64,000 nucleotides of DNA, from the NCBI GenBank assembly GCA_035294085.1, contig DATGLP010000029.1, positions 1 to 64,000 on the forward strand, written 5' to 3'. Each line of letters opens with the position of its first letter. Within the stretch, counting starts at the first letter, position 1. This DNA comes from Acidimicrobiales bacterium (GTDB lineage Bacteria; Actinomycetota; Acidimicrobiia; Acidimicrobiales; Bog-793). Below the pieces are notes generated by a model. The model ran no database searches, had not been told where the DNA came from, and worked only from the letters and a program-made list of their open reading frames with translations. A program made the position numbers and the translations under genes. Positions 16,548 through 23,579 of this stretch are shown piece by piece.

Positions 16548-17492
16548 TCAGCGGCGCGCTCGAGTCGGACGCCGGCTGGGCGCGGGCCGCTCCAGCTGGC
16601 TGGCCAGGCGCCGGAGGAAGGCACGCAGGATCTGGCGCGTCTCGCGCTCGCGCTCGGTCCGGACGGGCGCCGGGTACTCGTCGTGCCAGGTGCCCTCGAC
16701 CCGCAGCTCGCTTCGATCGGCGTCGAGTGCCGCGACGGTCGCGTCTGCCTCGAAGCGGCACGCTCGCGCACCGCCGATCCGCCAGGCGAGCAGGTAGCGC
16801 GCGCTGTCCTCCGTCGCGGGGTCGTCGGCGGCGACCGGGGCGAGCGAGACCTCGACCGGTGCGGGGCGAGGCCGGGCGCTGCGGCTCGGCTGCTTCCCGT
16901 CTGCTGCGGCGCCGAGGGACCCGGCGAGGACGCTCCCGAGGTGACCCGCGACCCGCGCCAGCGCCACCTGGGCGTCGCGGAAGGACAGCTCGACCTGGAC
17001 GTGATCCGAGCAGGCGTAGGCCGAAGGGTGGAGACGGTGCGAGTCGTCGGGGACGGGGTAGCTGCCCGCCGTGATGGCCGTGTCCCTCGCCGCGACCTCG
17101 GCGAGGGAGGTCCTCGCCAGGAGCTCGCGCAGCGCCACGGTCGCCTCCGTCCAGGTTGCATGCAGCGGACACACCGCGTCCCAGCGGCACGGACCGTCGC
17201 CGAGGGCGCACCGCTCGGCGTGCAGCGGTCCCTCGCCGGCTTCTATGACCTCGAGGACCGTGATCTGGTCCGGCGACCGGCTGAGCCGGAAGCCGCCGGC
17301 GCGCCCTGCCTTCGATGTCGCGAGCCCGGCCCGCACGAGGTCGGCGAGGATCTGCGACGCGAACGTCGCGGGCACCTCGGTGTCCGCCACGATCTCCCGG
17401 ATCTTGCGAGCGACTCCTGCATCGTGGCCCTTGGCAAGCGCGATCGCCGAGCGCATCACGTAGTCGCCTCGCTTCGACAACGTCAGGTCCAT
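16548..17492 (-). CDS. Rrf2 family regulator with three cysteines and a 165-residue C-terminal extension
   Basis: 314 aa, twice the usual 140-160 aa. Residues 1-145 are a typical Rrf2 repressor (MDLTLSKRGDYVMRSAIALA, FASQILADLVRAGLATSKAGRAGGF) with the cluster segment RCALGDGPCRWDAVCPLH holding three cysteines, as in NsrR/IscR-type [Fe-S] sensors of NO or cluster status. Residues about 150-314 form an extra domain (VQVELSFRDAQVALARVAGHL, ARYLLAWRIGGARACRFEADATVAALD) that looks like an alpha/beta ligand-binding fold, perhaps SRPBCC-like, but I do not recognise it. The ATG at 17492 begins exactly at the Rrf2 consensus; a longer frame to 17627 is not protein-like. It diverges from the radical SAM gene across an AT-rich control region. 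Confidence 0.82.
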   Translation of the reverse strand: MDLTLSKRGDYVMRSAIALAKGHDAGVARKIREIVADTEVPATFASQILADLVRAGLATSKAGRAGGFRLSRSPDQITVLEVIEAGEGPLHAERCALGDGPCRWDAVCPLHATWTEATVALRELLARTSLAEVAARDTAITAGSYPVPDDSHRLHPSAYACSDHVQVELSFRDAQVALARVAGHLGSVLAGSLGAAADGKQPSRSARPRPAPVEVSLAPVAADDPATEDSARYLLAWRIGGARACRFEADATVAALDADRSELRVEGTWHDEYPAPVRTERERETRQILRAFLRRLASQLERPAPSRRPTRARR

Positions 17493-17626
17493 GGCTGGGA
17501 GGTCAGCTCCAAGGCTCGAGGTTCTGCACTCGCCCAAGCGCAACCCTAACGCGGGCGCGATCCGCTGTTGCGCTCCGGGCCGATCGGCGGGGGTGCGGCT
17601 CCCGCAGCCTTCGTGTAGTGTTCGCA

Positions 17627-17660
17627 ACTATACGTTAAGTAGTAGACATCTCTTACTATG
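17627..17660. promoter_or_regulatory. AT-rich control region with TAGTA-N9-TACTA inverted repeat
   Basis: In a region of very high GC this stretch is about 60 percent AT. It holds an inverted repeat TAGTA (17640-17644) and TACTA (17654-17658), direct repeats of ACTAT (17628-17632 region and 17655-17659), and a -10-like TACTAT at 17654-17659. The position, 28 bases before the radical SAM start and upstream of the divergent Rrf2 gene, is right for an Rrf2 operator. Confidence 0.45.
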
Positions 17661-17686
17661 AGCTGGCGCGCCACAGGGGAGCGACG

Positions 17687-18949
17687 GTGACCGCAGCGCC
17701 GTACGCGTCGGGGGTCGGCCGGGCAACGGAGCAGGCGCGCGCGCGATCGCCCCGCCAGTCGGTGGAACGGACGGACCTCTCCCCGGTCGGGCGGGTGCGG
17801 CGCCTCCGCTTCGACGTGCAGGTCCGTCCGTTCCTCGTCCTGTTCGAGCTGACGCGCGCGTGCGACCTTGCCTGCCTCCACTGCCGGGCGGAGGCGGTGC
17901 CGCGCCGTCACCGCGAGGAGCTCACGACCGCGGAGGCCCGCGCCGTCCTCGACGACCTCGCGCAGCTCGGCCCGCCTCGACCGGTCGTCGTCTTCACCGG
18001 TGGGGATCCGCTCCAGCGTCCCGATCTGGCCGCCCTCGTCCGGCACGCGTCACGCGCCGGGCTGGCGGCCGCGGTCTCACCTGCAGGGACGCCCCGTGCC
18101 ACCAAGGGGCGCCTCTCGGCGCTGCGTGCGGCCGGTGTCCGCACGGTCTCCTTCTCGCTCGACGGTTCGAGCGCGAGCGTCCACGACGGCTTCCGGCAGG
18201 TGGCCGGGTCGTTCGCCTGGACCCTGGCAGCGTGCAGATCGGCGCGGTCGGCAGGCCTTCGGCTCCAGGTGAACACGACCGTCAGTCGGGAGACGGTGCT
18301 CGAGCTGCCGGGGATCTGCCGGCTCGTCGCCGAGCTCGGCGCGGACCTGTGGAGCGTCTTCTTCCTCGTGCCGACCGGCCGCGGCCGCGTCCTCCAGGCG
18401 CTCTCCGCCCGAGAGACCGAGGATGTCCTGGCCATCCTCTACGACGCGGCGGCATTCGTCCCGCTGAAGACGACGGAGGCGCCCGCGTTCCGGCGCCTCG
18501 TCCTTCGGGGGGGGCCAGCGACCGGAGGACTGCCGCCAGGCCCGCTCTACCGGGCGCTGCGTCGTCGCTTCGACCGGATCATCGCCGAGGGGTTCGCCGG
18601 CAACGGGCACGCGACGCGCACGCGCTCGCCGCTCGCGCTCGGCGACGGCAGGGGCGTGGTCTTCGTCTCCCATCGCGGCGACGTCCAGCCGAGCGGATTC
18701 CTGCCGCTCGTCGCCGGCAACGTCCGTCAGGCCACGCTGTCGAGCATCTACGCGTGTTCGCCGCTGCTGCGCACGATGCGCGATCCCGCGGCTCTCCAGG
18801 GTCGCTGCGGCCGCTGCGAGCTGCGGGAGGTGTGCGGTGGCTCTCGGGCGCAGGCGTTCGCGCGCCTCGGCGATCCGCTCGGCGAGGATCCGACGTGTCC
18901 GTACGAGCCACCGCCCCCGGCACGGGTCGGCGCGGGCTCGGGGAGGTAG
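17687..18949 (+). CDS. Radical SAM/SPASM protein (AhbD/NirJ-like group)
   Basis: 420 aa. The radical SAM cluster motif is C59-x3-C63-x2-C66 in TRACDLACLHCRAEA, followed by the SAM-binding FTGGDPLQRPD and SFSLDGSSASVHDGFRQ. The C-terminal SPASM-type region has GRCGRCELREVCGGSRAQAF and a last cysteine in DPTCPYEPPP, so auxiliary [4Fe-4S] binding is likely. Closest in architecture to heme/heme d1 pathway enzymes (AhbC, AhbD, NirJ) and peptide-modifying SPASM enzymes; the substrate is unknown. GTG at 17687 follows GGGGAGCGACG. It lies 3 bases before a second radical SAM gene and is divergent from a cysteine-bearing Rrf2 regulator, so expression may follow Fe-S or NO status. Confidence 0.85.
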   Translation: MTAAPYASGVGRATEQARARSPRQSVERTDLSPVGRVRRLRFDVQVRPFLVLFELTRACDLACLHCRAEAVPRRHREELTTAEARAVLDDLAQLGPPRPVVVFTGGDPLQRPDLAALVRHASRAGLAAAVSPAGTPRATKGRLSALRAAGVRTVSFSLDGSSASVHDGFRQVAGSFAWTLAACRSARSAGLRLQVNTTVSRETVLELPGICRLVAELGADLWSVFFLVPTGRGRVLQALSARETEDVLAILYDAAAFVPLKTTEAPAFRRLVLRGGPATGGLPPGPLYRALRRRFDRIIAEGFAGNGHATRTRSPLALGDGRGVVFVSHRGDVQPSGFLPLVAGNVRQATLSSIYACSPLLRTMRDPAALQGRCGRCELREVCGGSRAQAFARLGDPLGEDPTCPYEPPPPARVGAGSGR

Positions 18950-18952
18950 GCG

Positions 18953-20512
18953 ATGGGATTGCGCATCCGCTTGGTCGAGCCGCGACCGGCCGGTCACAAC
19001 GTCTACGACCTCGCCCTGCTGCCGCGCCTCGGGCTGCCACTCATGGGCCGTCTGCTCGCCGACGCCGGCCACGACGTCCGCATCTACTGCGAGGTGCTGG
19101 CCCCGGTCGACCTCGAGGACTGCCTGCGCGCCGACCTCGTCGGGATCTCCTCGACGACCGCCACCGCCCCCGCCGCGTACCGCCTCGCGGACCTGCTCGC
19201 CTCCGCGGGCGTCCCCGTCGTCCTCGGTGGTCCCCACGTCACGTTCTGCGCCGATGAGGGGCTGGCCCACGCGCCCTACGTCGTGCGAGGGGAGGGTCAG
19301 CAGACGATCGTCGAGCTCGTGTCGTGCATCGAGCGCGACGAGGATCCGTCAGGCGTGCTCGGCCTCTCCTACCTCGATGGTGCCGGCGAGCCGCGCCACA
19401 ACCCGGACCGGCGGCGCGCGACGCAGGCCGAGTTCGAGGCGCTCCCGATCCCTGACTTGCGCTTGATCGAGGGCCACGCGCGCCTCGTGACGAAGCCGAT
19501 CATGACCCAGTGGGGCTGTCCGTTCGACTGCGAGTTCTGCTCGGTCACGGCGCTGTTCTCCCGGGCGGTCCGCTACCGGCGGACCGACCAGGTGATCGCC
19601 GAGCTGGGCGAGCTCGGCGCACAGCGGGTCTTCTTCCACGATGACAACTTCGTCGTGAACAAGCGCCGTAGCGCCGAGCTCTTCGAGGCAATGCTCAGGA
19701 GAGACCTGTGTCCCACCTGGTTCGCGCAGGTGCGGGCCGCAACTGCTCTGCGTTCTCCGGCGCGACCCGAGGCCGACCACGACTTCCTGGCGCTGATGCG
19801 GCGCGCGGGTTGCCAGATGGTGATGATCGGCGTCGAGACGATCACCGACGAGGGCCTCGCCAGCATCGGCAAGCACCAGAGCGTCGACACGATCGAGCGA
19901 GCGGTCCGCGCCTTCCACGAGCACGGCATCGCCGTGCACGGGATGTTCGTCGCCGGCCTCGACGGCGACACGTCCTCGAGCGCCGAGGCCGCCGCGCACT
20001 TCGCCCGCCGCCTCGGCATCGACACCTTCCAGCTGATGGTGGAGACCCCACTGCCGGGTACGGCGCTCTGGCGGCGCGTGGGCGACCAGGAGCGCCTGCT
20101 GAGCGGGGACTGGTCGCTGTTCGACGGGCATCACGTCGTCATGCGGCCCGCCCGCATGACGCCGCTCGAGCTGCAGCTCGGCGTGCTCGAGGCCATGCGC
20201 CAGTTCTACTCGTGGCCGAGGATCCTCGCCTCGGGGATGGTGGGTGGGCTCCGCCGGCTGCCCGACCTCGCTGCAGCCTGCCGCCCGGCACTGCTGGGTC
20301 GCGTGCCTGCCATCTCCCGGGCCGTCCGGTCCCGGCGCTTCGAGGAGGTCGTGCCCGTGCTGCGGGCGATCCTCCCGCCCGAGCGGTGGCATCGTCTGGC
20401 AACGGATCTCTGGCTGCCCGCCCTGCGCTTCTACGCTCGGCGCCAGCTCGCTGCCTGGCGCCGGCAGGAGCAGTCCCGACGCCACCTCGAGTTCCTCGCG
20501 TCGCTTCCGTAG
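18953..20512 (+). CDS. B12-binding-domain radical SAM protein
   Basis: 519 aa. Residues 1-140 form a Rossmann-like cobalamin-binding domain of the BchE/HpnJ type (RLGLPLMGRLLADAGHDV, LVGISSTTATAPAAYRLAD, VVLGGPHVTF), without a DxHxxG motif. The radical SAM cluster is C189-x3-C193-x2-C196 in GCPFDCEFCSV, and later MVMIGVETITDEGLASIGKH and GMFVAGLDGD are typical. The C-terminal region is basic and helical. Such enzymes perform ring closures, methylations or rearrangements of lipids and tetrapyrroles; the substrate here is unknown. GGGAGGTAGGCG precedes the ATG. It is in one operon with the SPASM enzyme. Confidence 0.88.
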   Translation: MGLRIRLVEPRPAGHNVYDLALLPRLGLPLMGRLLADAGHDVRIYCEVLAPVDLEDCLRADLVGISSTTATAPAAYRLADLLASAGVPVVLGGPHVTFCADEGLAHAPYVVRGEGQQTIVELVSCIERDEDPSGVLGLSYLDGAGEPRHNPDRRRATQAEFEALPIPDLRLIEGHARLVTKPIMTQWGCPFDCEFCSVTALFSRAVRYRRTDQVIAELGELGAQRVFFHDDNFVVNKRRSAELFEAMLRRDLCPTWFAQVRAATALRSPARPEADHDFLALMRRAGCQMVMIGVETITDEGLASIGKHQSVDTIERAVRAFHEHGIAVHGMFVAGLDGDTSSSAEAAAHFARRLGIDTFQLMVETPLPGTALWRRVGDQERLLSGDWSLFDGHHVVMRPARMTPLELQLGVLEAMRQFYSWPRILASGMVGGLRRLPDLAAACRPALLGRVPAISRAVRSRRFEEVVPVLRAILPPERWHRLATDLWLPALRFYARRQLAAWRRQEQSRRHLEFLASLP

Positions 20513-20793
20513 GTTGGTGGAGGAAGGCGCAGCGTGGCGTTCTCGTGTACGAGGTCGCGACGGTCCCTGCGACCGGTTCGCGGCGGCGTTCCCGCCGGAT
20601 GCGCCGTCGGAGGTGGATGGCGCCGGCTCGGCGCTGCAGTGCCTGCCGACCGGAGAGTGCCCGCGCGCCTCGCGAGCCACCTCGGCCCAGCGGAAGAGGC
20701 CAGGCTCGGAGAGCCGGCGCTCACCTGAGCCTCCTCGCCTCCACCTCGACGCGCGGGTGCTCGCGTGGCCGCGCGTCGAGGACGGCGGTCGGC
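20513..20793. other. Intergenic, no gene recognised
   Basis: About 280 bases after the radical SAM operon. One plus-strand frame gives a plausible-looking fragment (RFAAAFPPDAPSEVDGAG) but has no start or family. A HicB antitoxin partner for the neighbouring HicA-like frame was looked for here and not found. Confidence 0.4.
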
Positions 20794-20997
20794 TCAGTCA
20801 CCACGCTGCCTTCCCAACCTGCCGGCCTGCCGCCAGATCGATCCCAGCGTACCCTTCGGCACCTCGTCACTCGGCTTGCCTGCCACCGTCATCGTTCGCG
20901 GCCGGTCGGGATCGCGGAACCGGCGGCGAGAGCCCACCTGTCTGTCCAGGCGCCAGCCGTCACGCTCCAGGGTACGGATGACGTCTCGCACCTTCAC
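20794..20997 (-). pseudogene. HicA-like toxin relic without catalytic histidine
   Basis: 67 aa from a GTG at 20997 (an upstream start to 21045 is possible). The pattern VKVRDVIRTLERDGWRLDRQ, GSRRRFRDPDRP, TMTVAGKPSDEVPKGTLGSI and WRQAG matches the HicA/YcfA dsRBD-like mRNA interferase family across its length. In active HicA the segment is GSHxxF, where the histidine is catalytic; here it is GSRRRF, with CGC in place of CAC or CAT. No ribosome site and no adjacent HicB antitoxin were seen. It is most likely an inactivated remnant, though a non-catalytic role is possible. Confidence 0.6.
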
Positions 20998-21121
20998 GAG
21001 TTCAAGGTACGGGATCGATGTGACGATCTCCTCGAGCCGTCGCACCCGCTGCGCGACCGCCGCTCTCCGATTGCGCGCCGTGGAAGGGAGTCCCCAGCGA
21101 AGTCGCTGTTCGTCGGGTCGG

Positions 21122-21194
21122 CGCCCCCGGCAGGACTTGAACCTGCGACACGCGGTTTAGGAAACCGCTGCTCTATCCCCTGAGCTACGGGGGC
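21122..21194 (-). tRNA. tRNA-Arg (anticodon CCU)
   Basis: Read on the minus strand: acceptor GCCCCCG pairs with CGGGGGC, the D-arm is GCTCAGGGGATAGAGC, the anticodon stem GCGGT/ACCGC encloses the loop TTCCTAA with anticodon CCT, and the T-arm is GCAGGTTCAAGTCCTGC. About 73 bases with discriminator G and no encoded CCA. It decodes AGG arginine codons. Confidence 0.93.
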
Positions 21195-21444
21195 GGCACC
21201 GTGAGGAAGCTCACGCGCCCGGCGATCCTACCCGCCCGGGCGCGTGCGGCTCGGCGCCGCTCGCCCGCGATGGAGCGGCTCGCGCCGCCATCGATCGGCG
21301 CGTCGCGAGCGTCCTCGTCCCTCGGGGCGCGCCGTCGCACCGCCGCCGCGGAGCGAGAGGCGCTGAGTCCCTGCCCACGCCTCGTCGCGCGGACACCGAC
21401 CGGGTAGCACGGCTCCCGCGCCCCCGCCGGGACCCTGCGAGGTC
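21195..21444. other. Intergenic, no gene seen
   Basis: About 250 bases between the DUF4389 gene end and the tRNA; open frames here are short and arginine-rich. It should contain the tRNA promoter. Confidence 0.4.
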
Positions 21445-22566
21445 CTACAGCGCGCGCACGAAGCTCGCGTACTGCTGGCTCAGACGGACGAAGGTGCTCT
21501 CGAGCGCGTAGGCGTCGCGCACGACGACTGTGGCGGAAGCCGCCGTGACGATCCCGCGGGCCTCGGTCGCGGCCACGCCGGCGCTCGAGGCGAGCGCTGC
21601 TCTCGCCTCGGCCGCCGAGGGCGGGACCGTCATCGACTCGATGGCGTCCTCGAAGGCGACGAGGGCCCGCTGCAGCGGCGCCGTGGCGCGGGCGACGCAG
21701 GCGACGGCGGCGCTCGAGCTCGCGCAGGGCCGGACCGCACGGGACCAGTTCGTGAAGGCGTCCGAGAGCCTCGAGTAGGCGAGCTCCGCGCGCGGCGCCG
21801 CCGAGTAGGTGGACTGCGCGACGAGGTCGAGGAGGGAGTAGCACAATCCGAGGAGGATGAACACACCGAGGAGGAGGCGCGCGCCTCCCGACAGGTGGCC
21901 GGGCAGCGGGCGCGCCGCGCTCTCGTCGTCCACGCCGCCCGGCCGCTCGCCGACCGGGTCACCGAAGAGCCCTGCCGGGTAGGCGGGGGTGACGAGCAGG
22001 AGGTACGCATTGGTCCTGGCATGGAAGCGGAGCGCGGCCGCCTCGGCCTGGAACAGGGCCCGCGGGAGGCGCCCGCCGACGAGTGCGACGAGCCAGGCGA
22101 TCGGCGAGAACACGGTGGCACCGAGGTCCACCACCGTCGCGAGGAGGTACGCGGGGAGCCCGAGGAAGGCGCGCAGCAGCACGGCGAGCCGGTTGAGGCG
22201 CTCGCGTTCGAGGACGAGCCGCGGCAGCTCGTCCCGCCACGCGAGCCGGAAGCCGGGGAAGCGCCCCGTCACGAAGCTGAGGTAGGCAGCGCAGCGCAGC
22301 CCGAGGTTCACGTAGCCCTCGAGGAAGTCGGCGAGCGGACCGGGCACACGTCCGAGCACGAGCGCCGACAACCAGGCGATCGGGACGACGACGACGGCAG
22401 CGATGCCGCACACCCCGAGCCACAGCACGCTCGGAAGGGCGAGCAGGAGCCGCACGAGGATGGAGAGGCGGCTCTGGTGGGCGTTCGCCGGGCCGATCAG
22501 CGGCGGCCTCGTCGGCGGCGTCGCACTCGTCGGTGCCCCCTGCGTCTCGGTCGGCGTCAGTGACAT
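21445..22566 (-). CDS. DUF4389 domain membrane protein
   Basis: 373 aa. Two similar membrane modules follow a proline-rich N-terminus: first LVRLLLALPSVLWLGVCGIA with GRVPGPLADFLEGYVNLGLR, then VLLRAFLGLPAYLLATVVDL with GGRLPRALFQAEAAALRFHAR. Each ends in a Y/F-x-x-L-x-T-x-x-(F/Y)P element (YLSFVTGRFPGF and YLLLVTPAYPAG), the DUF4389 pattern. A further transmembrane helix (LLLGVFILLGLCYSLLDLV) leads to an extracytoplasmic alanine-rich helical tail. Function unknown. AGGAGGTGGGTCC gives a very strong site for the ATG at 22566. It follows the single-pass protein gene at 22700-23494 on the same strand. Confidence 0.8.
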   Translation of the reverse strand: MSLTPTETQGAPTSATPPTRPPLIGPANAHQSRLSILVRLLLALPSVLWLGVCGIAAVVVVPIAWLSALVLGRVPGPLADFLEGYVNLGLRCAAYLSFVTGRFPGFRLAWRDELPRLVLERERLNRLAVLLRAFLGLPAYLLATVVDLGATVFSPIAWLVALVGGRLPRALFQAEAAALRFHARTNAYLLLVTPAYPAGLFGDPVGERPGGVDDESAARPLPGHLSGGARLLLGVFILLGLCYSLLDLVAQSTYSAAPRAELAYSRLSDAFTNWSRAVRPCASSSAAVACVARATAPLQRALVAFEDAIESMTVPPSAAEARAALASSAGVAATEARGIVTAASATVVVRDAYALESTFVRLSQQYASFVRAL

Positions 22567-22578
22567 GGACCCACCTCC

Positions 22579-22614
22579 TGTCGGGATGCCACGGGCTGTC
22601 GGGATGCCACGGGC
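22579..22614. repeat. Perfect tandem duplication of an 18-bp unit
   Basis: The unit TGTCGGGATGCCACGGGC occurs twice back to back (22579-22596 and 22597-22614), just upstream of the ribosome site of the DUF4389 gene. It is too short to be an array and may be slippage, or a duplicated regulator-binding site. Confidence 0.85.
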
Positions 22615-22699
22615 TCGTCGCCATTCCGGCGCGTGGTCGCGAGCGCTGCTCCGGACCGGCCTCGGCGCTGCAGCCGGCGCCCGGGCGTCGACCCCTTCG

Positions 22700-23494
22700 T
22701 CACGGCGAGCGCTCGCTAGGCCAGCGCACGCTGTCGACGGAGTTGTCGGCGAGGAGCGCGGAGAACTCGTCGGCGATCGTGGCGTGGTGGATGATGGCTG
22801 GGATCCCGTCCTGGCTGAAGTCGAGGTAGGGGCCGTCGGCGAGGGCGAACACGGCGAGGCCGGCGTGCACGGCGCACAGCACGATGAGCCGGTACCGCTC
22901 GGCTGTGCCGGCTCCCGTGCTCGGGTAGTAGTCGTACGCGGCGCCGTAGCCGGGCACGTAGCCGACGCTGGCGCCCGGCAGGACGTACGCGAGCGCAGCA
23001 CCGGGGGCGAGGCGGCCGACGACCTGCGCGACGAGCTGTTCGGGGCTCGCCCCCTGCGCCTCGAGCGCGAAGAACTGCAGCTGCCCGTAGTAGGCGCCCG
23101 CCGGGCTGCCCGGCGGCATGTTCGCGAGGCTCGCGAAGCTGAGCTCGAGCTCGTTCCCCGCCGTGGACGCGCTGCCGGTCGCGGGGAGGAGAGGTGGGAT
23201 CCAGTAGCGGACCGAGAAGCCCGACGTCGGGTTGACGTAGAGCGAGCCGCTCGCAACCGGCGGGCCGACGGGCTGCCCGCTGCAGGCGAGGACCGTGCAG
23301 CGGACGGGTGCGCCGGGGCGGGCGAGCAGCGCGACCGCGACGAGCAGCACGCTGAACCCCGCGAGCGCGCCGAGGAGGATCCCGAGCAGCTGCGGTCGAG
23401 ACAGCCGCACCGTGCGCCCCACCTGGTCGGGCGTGGCAGCGGGGTAGGAGAACCACCCGTGGGCGTGCGCGACGGCGCGCCAGCCAGCGCTCAC
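22700..23494 (-). CDS. Single-pass membrane protein of unknown function
   Basis: 264 aa with one hydrophobic helix near residues 35-58 (LLGILLGALAGFSVLLVAVALLA), a short cytoplasmic N-terminus and a large external domain. The external part has two cysteines (VRCTVLACSG), aromatic- and glycine-rich segments (GYVPGYGAAYDYYPSTGAG) and an ending that resembles no family I know (DGIPAIIHHATIADEFSALL). The GTG start at 23494 has only a weak ribosome site. Co-oriented with the DUF4389 gene 134 bases downstream and with the S53 peptidase gene upstream, so it may act at the cell envelope. Confidence 0.65.
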   Translation of the reverse strand: MSAGWRAVAHAHGWFSYPAATPDQVGRTVRLSRPQLLGILLGALAGFSVLLVAVALLARPGAPVRCTVLACSGQPVGPPVASGSLYVNPTSGFSVRYWIPPLLPATGSASTAGNELELSFASLANMPPGSPAGAYYGQLQFFALEAQGASPEQLVAQVVGRLAPGAALAYVLPGASVGYVPGYGAAYDYYPSTGAGTAERYRLIVLCAVHAGLAVFALADGPYLDFSQDGIPAIIHHATIADEFSALLADNSVDSVRWPSERSP

Positions 23495-23579
23495 CGGACT
23501 GCTCGACGGGCGGCGCGCGCGGCGCCGCCCGTCACTGGCGGACGGTGCGCTCCTCGGGCGGCGCGGGGCGCGGGGGAGC

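Noticed and set aside
20513-20793. A HicB antitoxin partner
   Set aside because: No frame on either strand shows the HicB partial RNase H fold or ribbon-helix-helix pattern.
21122-21444. An integrated element at the tRNA-Arg gene
   Set aside because: No integrase, no second copy of the tRNA 3' end and no phage-like genes were found nearby; only the HicA relic hints at past insertion.
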